From positions 1-42,301 of the IMG/VR virus record IMGVR_UViG_3300035695_000009: 42,301 nucleotides of DNA, one strand, 5' to 3'. The first letter of the stretch is position 1, and each line of letters opens with the position of its first letter. The position numbers and the translations under genes are program-made. The stretch comes from a virus. The notes under the pieces were generated by a model. The model was not told where the DNA came from and ran no database searches. It worked only from the letters and a program-made list of their open reading frames with translations. Positions 16,051 to 23,260 of the stretch are shown here, in pieces.

Positions 16051-16605
16051 TTATTTCCAGTAAAATGTGGTGTTACCTGAGTTAGTTTTTTGAGATAGTT
16101 TACCTTGAACCCAAATGTTTAAATCAGAATTGAAGGTTGATACTGATTCCTTATTTACCTTAAAACTTAAAATAATTTGCCATGACCAGTCACCAATATT
16201 AGTTGTTGTCATTGGATGTCCTAAATAAACTGATCTGGGAAAAACAACTCCTGAATCTTGAAATACATGAGAATCACCGACAATTACTGACGGATTAAGA
16301 TTATTTAAACTGGCTAATGCTGTTGTGTATGCAATTGGAGCCATGTTTTTTAAATACACTTGGACAGTTAAACCCCCATCTGAAGTTGAATACGTTGCCA
16401 ATTGATAAATATAATTAACATTACTCCCAATAACATTTGATCCTGCATTTATTGGAACACCGTTGTATTTAATTCCAGTCCAACTTGAATTATCCGGAAT
16501 TAATACATCGTTAATGACTGGTTTTGGCGGAAGAACTCGACTAAAAGCCTGTGCCATCGCTGTCGTCATAAAAACAGCAATTAAAACTAACATTATTTTT
16601 TTCAT
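16051..16605 (-). CDS. Exported protein inside the replication operon
   Basis: The protein has 184 aa. The start was set at the ATG at 16605 because AGGAGA lies just before it; it gives a clean signal peptide (MKKIMLVLIAVFMTTAMAQA, cleavage before FS). The mature part is beta-rich, without cysteine pairs, and shows YKFN-like extracellular strand patterns (VQVYLKNMAPIAY). No family is recognised. A secreted protein between helicase-linked genes and the DUF2800/DUF2815 set is unusual; it may act early in the envelope, for example in superinfection exclusion, but that is only an inference. Confidence 0.78.
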   Translation of the reverse strand: MKKIMLVLIAVFMTTAMAQAFSRVLPPKPVINDVLIPDNSSWTGIKYNGVPINAGSNVIGSNVNYIYQLATYSTSDGGLTVQVYLKNMAPIAYTTALASLNNLNPSVIVGDSHVFQDSGVVFPRSVYLGHPMTTTNIGDWSWQIILSFKVNKESVSTFNSDLNIWVQGKLSQKTNSGNTTFYWK

Positions 16606-16612
16606 ATTTCTC

Positions 16613-16831
16613 CTAGGGTTTGTAGTTTTGGACAAAATTCAGTCCTGACTTTTTTGTTTTTTTATATAAAACTCTTTTCGAGAGTTGAATTGGCCCTTGC
16701 GGTGAATTTAGTTTCACCAATTGGCCCCGATTAATTCTCACCCCATTTTCTAAAAAAACATAATGCCGAAAAAGAGGTGAATCATCTCCGTAAATAAATT
16801 TTCTGATTTTTCTAGCTTTTTTGCCGTTCAT
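16613..16831 (-). CDS. Small basic protein, function unknown
   Basis: The protein has 72 aa and is strongly basic (MNGKKARKIRKFIYG at the start, KRVLYKKTKKSG near the end), with a central strand-rich part. It could bind nucleic acid. Its start overlaps the SNF2-type helicase stop (ATGA). The basic charge and its position are the only clues. Confidence 0.65.
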   Translation of the reverse strand: MNGKKARKIRKFIYGDDSPLFRHYVFLENGVRINRGQLVKLNSPQGPIQLSKRVLYKKTKKSGLNFVQNYKP

Positions 16832-18135
16832 TTCATCACCTTTCTAATGACTTCAACTTTTTCTAAAGCAACTCTCATCATGTGTTCTTCAATAGAATTT
16901 TCCCAAACTAAAAATTGAATTAAGACCGGTTTCGTTTGTCCGATACGATGGACTCTTTTACACGCTTGTTCGATTTCGCCGGGTACCCAAGACCACTCAA
17001 TGAAAAGTACATTCGAACAGACTTGTTGTAATCCATCAATGCCTTGTCCAGCAGCTTGTATTTGTCCGATAAAGACCTTATCATTTTTCCCCTGTATAAA
17101 ATTATGAAGAACTTTTTGCCTTTGGATGCTAGTTTTAGTTCCGTCAAGTATGGTCGTACCATATTTCTCCAATTCTTTTTCTAAGCGTTTAATCACGCTA
17201 TGGTGATATGCAAAAATCACCAATTTTTCGTTTTGTTCAACACAATTAATAATATACTCCATAGCGGCGTCTAGTTTTTTTTCCGCAGTTTCTCGGCGAA
17301 GGGTGGCTAACTCACCCCCGCCGGTCCCAAGTCTTTGGTAACTAAAATCTCTTTTAACCGCGTTCTCAATAACATCCATTTTTATTTGCGTATCTTTATT
17401 CATTGATAAAAATATCATTTGGTATCTCTTGGATGGTAATTGAGGCGCAACTTCAGAAGTTGTACGGCGTATCATATAATTAGATTTTAACCTTTGATTT
17501 AATTCTTCAGTATGAGAAGCACCATTTACATTAAACGAGAAACCGTCCATAAAAGCATTGCAATAACGACGGCCAAACTTATAAAAATCATTGTAAGGAT
17601 CAATTGTAGCCGGGGAGAGTACCTTAAGAATGGGGTATAGCTCAATTGGTCTATTAAGAATAGGAGTACCAGTAACCATAACAGACCGAATACAATTACG
17701 TATAAGACCGTTTTTGGATAAGACAGCATAAGTTCGTTTCGCTTTCATGTTTTTTAGGTAATGTGCTTCATCGCACACCCCGAGATCAAATTGAATCTCT
17801 CTTATCTGATTAAAAATATTGCTGTGGGTGATTAAATCATAATTTACAATCACTATTTGAGTAAAAGGTTCTATAATATCAGTTCTTTTTTCAATGATCT
17901 GAATTGAAAGAGATTTATCCAACCAATTATTTAATTCCCGCAACCAGTTTCTCTTGACTGACGCCGGGCAAACAATTAAAACTCGATTTAGTTGGAGTTT
18001 ATTAATTAATCCAATCACCATAGCAGTTTTCCCAAGTCCCATTTCGTGAGCCAGTAACGTATGTCGATGGTTGATCATCCAGTCAATCGCCTCAATTTGA
18101 AATGGAAATAGTTTTTTATTCTTTTCGATAATCAT
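16828..18135 (-). CDS. SNF2-type superfamily 2 helicase/ATPase
   Basis: The protein has 435 aa. Walker A is HEMGLGKT (residues 30-37) and the DEAH box is at 122-125 (VCDEAHYLKN). Motif III is VTGTPILN. In the second RecA domain, AAGQGIDG is followed by NVLFIEWSWVPGEIEQACKR and VHRIGQTKPV, the hallmark of SNF2 proteins. It is a compact version with no added domains, as usual in phage replication modules, where it likely remodels or translocates on dsDNA during replication. It is linked to both neighbours by ATGA overlaps. Confidence 0.93.
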   Translation of the reverse strand: MIIEKNKKLFPFQIEAIDWMINHRHTLLAHEMGLGKTAMVIGLINKLQLNRVLIVCPASVKRNWLRELNNWLDKSLSIQIIEKRTDIIEPFTQIVIVNYDLITHSNIFNQIREIQFDLGVCDEAHYLKNMKAKRTYAVLSKNGLIRNCIRSVMVTGTPILNRPIELYPILKVLSPATIDPYNDFYKFGRRYCNAFMDGFSFNVNGASHTEELNQRLKSNYMIRRTTSEVAPQLPSKRYQMIFLSMNKDTQIKMDVIENAVKRDFSYQRLGTGGGELATLRRETAEKKLDAAMEYIINCVEQNEKLVIFAYHHSVIKRLEKELEKYGTTILDGTKTSIQRQKVLHNFIQGKNDKVFIGQIQAAGQGIDGLQQVCSNVLFIEWSWVPGEIEQACKRVHRIGQTKPVLIQFLVWENSIEEHMMRVALEKVEVIRKVMK

Positions 18136-18311
18136 TTCATTAATAAGGATATAAATTTAACAAACAGTTTTAATTTTTTAAAGCGCACGCCCTTTGGTAC
18201 AGTTAGAACATAAAAAGTGCCTAAATCTTCAGTAAATAAAATTTTTAAAGTTCGGCCTTCTAAGAAAAACTGCGCTTCATTAATTTTTTCTTGATGGATA
18301 ATACTGATCAT
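18132..18311 (-). CDS. Small unknown protein
   Basis: The protein has 59 aa. The start was chosen at the ATG at 18311, 7 bases after GGAGG; a TTG at 18317 would sit on the ribosome site. The product is a small strand-rich domain (LEGRTLKILFTEDLGTFYVLTV) with a basic end. It is coupled by ATGA overlaps on both sides. No family recognised. Confidence 0.65.
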   Translation of the reverse strand: MISIIHQEKINEAQFFLEGRTLKILFTEDLGTFYVLTVPKGVRFKKLKLFVKFISLLMK

Positions 18312-18403
18312 GAACAATCCTCCGTGCTAATCCAAATTATAAAAATAAAAAAAGTTCCGAATATTAAAAACATCTTCCCGAAAAAGGTCAGCTCATTCCA
18401 CAT
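18308..18403 (-). CDS. Tiny membrane protein (31 aa)
   Basis: An ATG at 18403 overlaps the zinc-ribbon stop (TAATG), and the TGA overlaps the next start (ATGA). The product is one transmembrane helix (MFLIFGTFFIFIIWI) with a polar start and end. The double coupling and exact fit in an otherwise empty gap support it as a real gene, although there is no strong ribosome site. Confidence 0.55.
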   Translation of the reverse strand: MWNELTFFGKMFLIFGTFFIFIIWISTEDCS

Positions 18404-18732
18404 TAAATAATTTCAATATCTTCCGGTCTTTTTTCCGGATTTAGTTTTTTATGTTTTTCCGGGTCGTGTGTCTCAATTGTAGTTTTACATTTAGGGCAAT
18501 ACCATTTGCAGTATTCATCTGATCGGCAGAAAAAATTCATCATATTGCTGCAGATTGTACATTTAACTTTTTCGAATTGGTCCCATAACCCAACCATCGG
18601 GTCGCGGACCCAAGTTGAAATTTCACACCATAGACAAACAAAAAATGCTTGCCCTGTTTTGCCGGATTCTTCAACAATTTTCCATTTACGTTTACATAAC
18701 GGACACAAATTAATTTTTTTTGGTTCCATCAT
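18403..18732 (-). CDS. Zinc-ribbon protein
   Basis: The protein has 109 aa from the ATG at 18732 (AGGGGAAAA upstream). Two zinc-binding modules are visible: CPLC ... CLWC in the first half, and CTIC ... CRSDEYC and CPKC in the second. The fold is that of paired zinc ribbons, probably for nucleic-acid or protein binding. Its N-terminal 23 bases overlap the small membrane protein gene upstream. The role in replication is inferred from the operon. Confidence 0.75.
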   Translation of the reverse strand: MMEPKKINLCPLCKRKWKIVEESGKTGQAFFVCLWCEISTWVRDPMVGLWDQFEKVKCTICSNMMNFFCRSDEYCKWYCPKCKTTIETHDPEKHKKLNPEKRPEDIEII

Positions 18733-18877
18733 TTTTCCCCTTATGTACAATTCTTCCTGTAAATACTAAAAACATCATCCATCCAGTAAATAAAGGTGCA
18801 ATAACAGATAATGTTATCCGAACACCACTTTGAAAACCTAAATCATATGCTAATCTTATTGTCGGATCATCAATCAT
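18710..18877 (-). CDS. Small membrane protein (55 aa)
   Basis: The frame starts at an ATG that overlaps the stop of the upstream gene (ATGA) and ends 23 bases inside the zinc-ribbon gene. It has one hydrophobic segment (ITLSVIAPLFTGWMMFLVF, about residues 22-40) between a polar start and a basic tail. Without it the gap of about 140 bases is empty. Function unknown. Confidence 0.6.
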   Translation of the reverse strand: MIDDPTIRLAYDLGFQSGVRITLSVIAPLFTGWMMFLVFTGRIVHKGKNDGTKKN

Positions 18878-19059
18878 CGCACAAACCTAAAATCACCGCC
18901 ATTAAGCTGTCTGCGGCGGCGTGATTCTATACTATCTCTTTTAATTTCATACGCATCAATATCAACTTGTGCGCGTTTTACTTTATTACACCCGATGTTA
19001 GACTCGTATTGACGCATAATTTTTTTGTATTGTTTAACTAAACCTCGGCAATAACTCAT
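18874..19059 (-). CDS. Small basic helical protein
   Basis: The protein has 61 aa. A strong ribosome site (AAAGGGGGTGACAA) lies before the ATG. The product is rich in Arg/Lys/Tyr/Gln (LVKQYKKIMRQYES, ESRRRRQLNGG), which could suit nucleic-acid binding. It is coupled on both sides by ATGA overlaps to tiny membrane-protein genes. Family unknown. Confidence 0.65.
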   Translation of the reverse strand: MSYCRGLVKQYKKIMRQYESNIGCNKVKRAQVDIDAYEIKRDSIESRRRRQLNGGDFRFVR

Positions 19060-19175
19060 TTGTCACCCCCTTTCATAGCTTCTTCTGCCTTTTTGATTTT
19101 ATTAGTCTGAACTTCTAACATGATGCCGATACAAATACCAAAAAATAAAATTATTAATCCAATTAAAATTTTCAT
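19056..19175 (-). CDS. Tiny membrane protein (39 aa)
   Basis: The start overlaps the primase-helicase stop (ATGA), and the stop overlaps the next start (ATGA). Residues 2-19 form a hydrophobic helix (KILIGLIILFFGICIGIM), followed by a charged tail (EVQTNKIKKAEEAMKGG). The layout is like a short phage membrane anchor. Its last codons carry the ribosome site of the next gene. Confidence 0.6.
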   Translation of the reverse strand: MKILIGLIILFFGICIGIMLEVQTNKIKKAEEAMKGGDK

Positions 19176-21283
19176 TCTATCATCGGCCTTTTATAGCCGC
19201 GGGTTGGTTCATTACGTTCAACGGAATAATGCACCCCGCGGGTCCATCCAATCCGTTCCATAATATCAGCAATTCTAGTTTGCGCCCGGCGATCATAAAA
19301 ATTTATTTTACCACTTAAACAATCAGTATAAATTTCATCACCTTTAATAACTAAACGATGTTTATAAACTTCATGCTGATTTACCCATTCTTTAATTTTC
19401 GAATGCCATGGGTCAAACCCTACCCGTTTTTCCTGTTCTTCGCGCGCCATTAATTCAATCTTAGCATCATCTAAATAAATCTTTGTTTTATTTTTATAAT
19501 GATGAACAGCCTCAGCCCATAACTGGTGTTTGACTTTATAAAGTACATCGCGGTCAATTGATTTACAATGTACCGGCCAGTACCGGCGGTTCCCGGTCAT
19601 ATCTTTCAAATACCCGATGTCCTCATCTTTTTTTGGATTAAACGTACCAATGAAAATACATTGCCGAGGATAATCTTTTGCAATTCTCATATATGGCAAC
19701 CGTACACGATCTTTCGCGCAACTTAAAAATGCTTTCATTTCCTCAACTTCAGCTTTTCGATGCGCTTCCATTTCAGCAATTTCAACAATCAACTGACCAA
19801 ACATCGTTGACACTACATCTTTATTGGCAATATGAATTTTCTGATTGGAATACCATGGAGAACTTAAAATTTCAACCGCGCGTGATTTACCGATACCTTG
19901 ATCACCTTCTAAAATTAGCATATTATCAAATTCACATCCGGGTTCATAAATCCGTTTAACCGCGGCTGTCAGCGTTTTTAACCCAACCGAGCGCGTATAA
20001 GTATTATCGTCAACACCCATATATTTAGAGAGCCAAGTTGCTAATCGCGGGAATTGGTCCCATTCTAACGAATTAAAGTAATCTTTAACCGGATGAAATG
20101 AATTATTATACGCAGAAACAACAATTGCTTCAAAAAGCGCTGATGTTTTTGGTTCAAACAGATATGTTTCGGCTAAATAATTTTTAAAAAGTAAAATCTG
20201 TTCATCATCTAATAAGAAAACTCGATCGGTCGATTTGTGCCACGGCGCCGGCTTTTTAAAAACAATGTCTTGAGAAAATAGATTTTTAGCAAATATACCT
20301 CTCATCGGACAATGTAACGCGCCATTTAAAAAATTAACTACATTTAACTGCGAGTCTTTTTTATATTGCCCCGCCGTCGTCCGGTCCCATTGAAAGGGGG
20401 TTTCTTGTATCTTAATATCACTGAATTGATGAGCCGGCGATGAAATTCCCAAGTTAGCAACAGCGTACCGATATGCATTATTAACTTTCGATTGTAATTG
20501 ATCGGCGGGCCATGGAGGTACACATTTCGGATTATAGTATTCTGATAATAATTCAAAAGTTTTTTCAGGTGATAAACCAAAATCGTGACCTCTTGCCGCA
20601 ACTGCATAAGTTGTATGATCCCCGGCTTCTCCTTCAACAGCACCAGGAGTTTTTTCGAGGTATTCCCGATAACGATTAATTGTTTGTCCATCATCTGAAA
20701 ATTTCTCATTTGGTATCCTTTCAGCCTGTGAAACGATCGTTTGAGCTTTTTGAATTAAATCTAATAACTTTGCCGGCGCGGGATTAATTAACATGGCCCG
20801 GTCGTGAATAAAGTATTCTTTTAAGGTGTCAGGATGATAACTTCCCGCGCCAACGACATAACATCCTTTTGAAAGGAAATCTAACCCCGGAAATGCCGGT
20901 AGATTCTTCATAATCGGCATTCCAACGGGTTTTTTATAATAAAGATGATAACCGCCCGAACCAGTTTGAATCGTTAAAGTATGAGATAATTCCGCCGGTT
21001 TAAGAGCGTCTTTTAATAAGGTAATTGAATTAACCCCATTTTTAAAATTCCGCGGGTCAATATCAATCACCAGATCATCTTCCTGCAAAACTACTCCGAA
21101 ATTGTGCTGTTTAAAATCTTTAACGGAAGGAAACGGCTCATACGCAGTAAATTGCCATTTTGGGCCGATAGGTATTTTTCCCTTTAAAGGAAATACCACA
21201 AACCCGAGGGAAGCATAATAATCTAAATAACCCTGTAATTCCAGGCTATTCGATTGAACTTGTTGTGTGTTTGTCGGGGGCAT
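19172..21283 (-). CDS. Primase-helicase: Prim-Pol domain plus VapE-type ATPase
   Basis: The protein has 703 aa. The N-terminal part is an archaeo-eukaryotic-type Prim-Pol domain: YASLGFVVFPLKGKIP, the metal-binding DID (D74, D76) and GSGGYHLYY (H113). The C-terminal part is a VapE/superfamily 3-like ATPase: Walker A EGDQGIGKS (about 460-470), Walker B LIVEIAEMEA, then FIGTFNP ... GNRRYWPV. Such fusions prime and unwind DNA at phage origins. It overlaps the HTH gene by 38 bases and probably shares its promoter at 21490-21517. Confidence 0.93.
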   Translation of the reverse strand: MPPTNTQQVQSNSLELQGYLDYYASLGFVVFPLKGKIPIGPKWQFTAYEPFPSVKDFKQHNFGVVLQEDDLVIDIDPRNFKNGVNSITLLKDALKPAELSHTLTIQTGSGGYHLYYKKPVGMPIMKNLPAFPGLDFLSKGCYVVGAGSYHPDTLKEYFIHDRAMLINPAPAKLLDLIQKAQTIVSQAERIPNEKFSDDGQTINRYREYLEKTPGAVEGEAGDHTTYAVAARGHDFGLSPEKTFELLSEYYNPKCVPPWPADQLQSKVNNAYRYAVANLGISSPAHQFSDIKIQETPFQWDRTTAGQYKKDSQLNVVNFLNGALHCPMRGIFAKNLFSQDIVFKKPAPWHKSTDRVFLLDDEQILLFKNYLAETYLFEPKTSALFEAIVVSAYNNSFHPVKDYFNSLEWDQFPRLATWLSKYMGVDDNTYTRSVGLKTLTAAVKRIYEPGCEFDNMLILEGDQGIGKSRAVEILSSPWYSNQKIHIANKDVVSTMFGQLIVEIAEMEAHRKAEVEEMKAFLSCAKDRVRLPYMRIAKDYPRQCIFIGTFNPKKDEDIGYLKDMTGNRRYWPVHCKSIDRDVLYKVKHQLWAEAVHHYKNKTKIYLDDAKIELMAREEQEKRVGFDPWHSKIKEWVNQHEVYKHRLVIKGDEIYTDCLSGKINFYDRRAQTRIADIMERIGWTRGVHYSVERNEPTRGYKRPMIE

Positions 21284-21449
21284 TTGTAAGCTGTAAAAAG
21301 GTTAAAATAGACTGTTCTTCAAATAAATAACACTTACCACGTTTAATCGACGGAAGTTTTCCCGAAATTGCCCATCTACGGATACTCTGAACATTTACCC
21401 GTAACATCCCGGCTACTTCCTCTGTAGTTAAAAGTTTACTTAAAAACAT
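21246..21449 (-). CDS. MerR/excisionase-like helix-turn-helix protein
   Basis: The protein has 67 aa. LLTTEEVAGMLRVNVQSIRRW followed by GKLPSIKRGKCYLF is the winged HTH_17 pattern of excisionases and small phage regulators. There is no integrase in the genome, so excision is unlikely; origin marking or transcription control fits better. It is the first gene behind a strong promoter with an overlapping palindrome and could act on that operator. GAAGGGCGG lies before the ATG. Confidence 0.85.
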   Translation of the reverse strand: MFLSKLLTTEEVAGMLRVNVQSIRRWAISGKLPSIKRGKCYLFEEQSILTFLQLTNAPDKHTTSSIE

Positions 21450-21486
21450 ATATAATCCGCCCTTCTGATTTATTAGTAATTATGAA

Positions 21487-21510
21487 CGCATTATAATAAA
21501 AAATAATGCG
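21487..21510. promoter_or_regulatory. Operator-like palindrome over the replication promoter
   Basis: CGCATTAT (21487-21494) and ATAATGCG (21503-21510) form a perfect 8-bp inverted repeat spaced by 8 bases. It covers the -10 hexamer and almost the whole spacer of the leftward promoter, so a bound dimer would block RNA polymerase. Confidence 0.65.
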
Positions 21511-21517
21511 TTGTCAA
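21490..21517 (-). promoter_or_regulatory. Sigma70-type promoter for the HTH/primase genes
   Basis: Read leftward: TTGACA (21517-21512), a 16-base spacer, TATAAT (21495-21490). Both hexamers are perfect. The start of transcription would be near 21483, about 34 bases before the ATG at 21449. The sequence before the -35 box is CAC, as in the other two promoters described. Confidence 0.8.
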
Positions 21518-21537
21518 GTGTTTTTATTAACAGATTT

Positions 21538-21693
21538 TTAAAGTTTATTTAATTTTTTCAATAATTTTTCATATAGCTTAATTTGTGCTTTTATTTCACT
21601 ATCGTGTTCAGGTTCTTGTTGGGCAAAATTAATTTCTTGCTCAATTAATTGCTCAATCATATAAATTTCAGTTTGTGTTAATTCGATTTTCAT
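21538..21693 (-). CDS. Small acidic helical protein (51 aa)
   Basis: The start overlaps the upstream stop (ATGA) and is preceded by GAGGTGAAAAA. The product is helical and Glu/Gln-rich (TEIYMIEQLIEQEINFAQQEP), ending in a basic helix (KLYEKLLKKLNKL). It resembles small phage antitoxin- or regulator-sized proteins, but no family was recognised. It ends just upstream of the promoter at 21490-21517. Confidence 0.65.
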   Translation of the reverse strand: MKIELTQTEIYMIEQLIEQEINFAQQEPEHDSEIKAQIKLYEKLLKKLNKL

Positions 21694-21923
21694 TTTTTCA
21701 CCTCAAATTGATAGTTATTAAATCTAATTCCGTCGTCGAGTAAATTATACCATTTAAGCAGCGCTTGTTCGTAATTATCGACGATTGCTTTTCCGATTAA
21801 CTTTCCATTTGTTTTTAGCTCAACGGTAAATCGGATAAAACGCCAGTCATAAACTTTAAAAATTGTTAATGTGGTTTTTCCGTCGGTAGTTGTACACGTT
21901 TTGATTAAGGTTTTTGACGACAT
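21690..21923 (-). CDS. Small unknown protein (77 aa)
   Basis: The start was set at the ATG at 21923, which has GGAAGGAAT before it; an upstream ATG would overlap the ribosome site. The product looks like one alpha/beta domain (TTLTIFKVYDWRFIRFTVEL, then YEQALLKWYNLL). ATGA overlap with the next gene. No family recognised. Confidence 0.68.
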   Translation of the reverse strand: MSSKTLIKTCTTTDGKTTLTIFKVYDWRFIRFTVELKTNGKLIGKAIVDNYEQALLKWYNLLDDGIRFNNYQFEVKK

Positions 21924-21924
21924 A

Positions 21925-22137
21925 TTATTCCTTCCCCATAGCAACTAAATAGCTATGATTTATTATAGATTGTAAAAATTCTTCCATCGAATCATATTCG
22001 GATGAATCCCAATGTAAACCATCCATTTCGACGAAAATAGAGCTATCAATTTTAAATTCTTCGGTTTTATCCTCATTTCCGTCATATATTTTAAACGTAT
22101 CCACTAAACATTTATTTCCTAGTTTTTTGTTTGGCAT
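21925..22137 (-). CDS. Small acidic protein (70 aa)
   Basis: The ATG at 22137 was chosen because GAGGAG lies 9 bases before it. The product is acidic (DGNEDKTEEFKIDSS, DSSEYDSMEEFLQS), with an alternating strand-helix pattern. Acidic small proteins of early phage operons are often inhibitors or DNA mimics, but nothing here shows that. One base separates it from the next gene. Confidence 0.65.
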   Translation of the reverse strand: MPNKKLGNKCLVDTFKIYDGNEDKTEEFKIDSSIFVEMDGLHWDSSEYDSMEEFLQSIINHSYLVAMGKE

Positions 22138-22150
22138 TTTATTCATCTCC

Positions 22151-22435
22151 TCAAATACATAAATTGCACAATAATAAAACATTATTTAATTGAGATTCAA
22201 ATTGTGTACCTGGTATTCTTTGTTTTTTATTCCCGCCGTCAATCCAGTTTAAATGCTTTCCCGTTGTCTGTTTCCAGTCATTTTCTCTAACAACAAGCGT
22301 TCCCCTAAATTTGTATGCAATAACCGTTTCATAGGAAATATAAAGCGTTAAATCTCCTATTTCAATAAAACGGGACGAACCATAATTTGACGATGAATAC
22401 TGACCATAATTTCCGATTCTTATTTTTGATTGCAT
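22151..22435 (-). CDS. Unknown early protein (94 aa)
   Basis: AAAGGGAATAAAAA lies before the ATG. The product has a Tyr/Ser/Gly-rich start (GNYGQYSSSNYGSS), then a beta-rich core (FIEIGDLTLYISYETVIAY, GTLVVREN) and a hydrophobic end. The core looks like a compact beta-barrel. No motif points to a function. Confidence 0.68.
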   Translation of the reverse strand: MQSKIRIGNYGQYSSSNYGSSRFIEIGDLTLYISYETVIAYKFRGTLVVRENDWKQTTGKHLNWIDGGNKKQRIPGTQFESQLNNVLLLCNLCI

Positions 22436-22438
22436 TTT

Positions 22439-22639
22439 TTATTCCCTTTCGTTTTTTGGTAGTTTAATTTCATTAACAAATTCTGCATCACCAGATAACC
22501 GATAAATTTCTTTTATCCGTTTTACTAAACTTGAACCAGCTTCACTTCGTTTCCAGTCACCAGAATCACGTAAACGAACTTTGTGTTTTTCTCTTAAATT
22601 TTCTTCCCAATTTGGAACTAATTTTAAAGTGTAATTCAT
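22439..22639 (-). CDS. Small basic protein (66 aa)
   Basis: GAGGTGACAAA lies before the ATG. The product is rich in Arg/Lys/Glu with helices (WEENLREKHKVRLRDSGDW, SLVKRIKEIYRLSG). It overlaps the upstream gene by 4 bases (ATGA). No family recognised. Confidence 0.65.
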   Translation of the reverse strand: MNYTLKLVPNWEENLREKHKVRLRDSGDWKRSEAGSSLVKRIKEIYRLSGDAEFVNEIKLPKNERE

Positions 22640-22827
22640 TTTGTCACCTCGTTTTGAATCGAAGATTGTAAGACTTCCTGAAATTTAAAACCCATTTGCT
22701 CTAATGCATGAATAGTTTTATTCGTTAGCGTCCGGCAATTAGTCAAAACGAAAATCTCTTTTGCATAATCAACCGGATAGAATAATACATTACCATAAAC
22801 GTTTTTTGCATAAAACCTGATTGTCAT
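22636..22827 (-). CDS. Small unknown protein (63 aa)
   Basis: The product is a small alpha/beta domain (TIRFYAKNVYGNVLFYPVDYAKEI, then a helix TNKTIHALEQMGFKF). It is coupled to both neighbours by ATGA overlaps, directly downstream of the cell-wall hydrolase. Function unknown. Confidence 0.65.
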   Translation of the reverse strand: MTIRFYAKNVYGNVLFYPVDYAKEIFVLTNCRTLTNKTIHALEQMGFKFQEVLQSSIQNEVTK

Positions 22828-23225
22828 TTTATCCCCTTTTCTATTGGTTTATAAAAGCGGTGATCCCCAATAATCACCGTCATTTTCATTGATTTAATCC
22901 AATACGGTTTACCAAAAGCATTGACATTTTCCCAATGTGTCGCGCCGTTTGTAACATCATAATCCTTTGAATTAGACCATGCAAGTTTTGCCTTGCGGAA
23001 TGTATTGGCTGAATATTTATGATTAACAACTCTTGGCGCTTTTAATCCATAAACACCTTCTAAAGTATGCCTATTTCTAATTGCGCACGCAATCGCTAAC
23101 ATTCCAGAATAATGCTGATTTTCAGCTTCACCAATAATAGATTTTATTGCTTCACCGTCGGAAAATGCATGAACTCTCGACGCTGATAATAGTATTAATC
23201 CACATAACACAATCGTTTTATTCAT
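22824..23225 (-). CDS. Exported SleB-type cell-wall hydrolase (probable endolysin)
   Basis: The protein has 133 aa. Residues 1-20 are a Sec signal peptide (cleavage after SRVHA). The rest matches the SleB/hydrolase-2 fold: EAIKSIIGEAEN with candidate catalytic Glu33, then AIACAIRNRH, and the C-terminal NGATHWEN ... IGDHRFYKP block. It would cut peptidoglycan from the periplasm. It is the first gene of the leftward arm, only 7 bases after a -10 box, far from the holin/spanin genes. AGGA lies too close to the ATG to be a good ribosome site, so a leaderless transcript is possible. Confidence 0.85.
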   Translation of the reverse strand: MNKTIVLCGLILLSASRVHAFSDGEAIKSIIGEAENQHYSGMLAIACAIRNRHTLEGVYGLKAPRVVNHKYSANTFRKAKLAWSNSKDYDVTNGATHWENVNAFGKPYWIKSMKMTVIIGDHRFYKPIEKGIK

Positions 23226-23231
23226 GTCCTA

Positions 23232-23260
23232 AGTATAATCGCAAAGTGAAGTATTGTCAA
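23232..23260 (-). promoter_or_regulatory. Strong sigma70-type promoter of the leftward arm
   Basis: Read leftward: TTGACA (23260-23255), 17-base spacer, TATACT (23237-23232), preceded by CAC. The expected start of transcription falls at about 23225, the first base of the hydrolase ATG. Two weaker look-alikes lie behind it: TTAACA-N16-TACAAT (23317-23290) and TTTACA-N16-TACATT (23387-23360); in such AT-rich repeats these could be chance. Confidence 0.75.

Noticed and set aside
21246-21449. Evidence for lysogeny from an excisionase-like HTH protein
   Set aside because: No integrase, attachment site or CI-like repressor was found; this HTH fold is common in other regulators and origin proteins.
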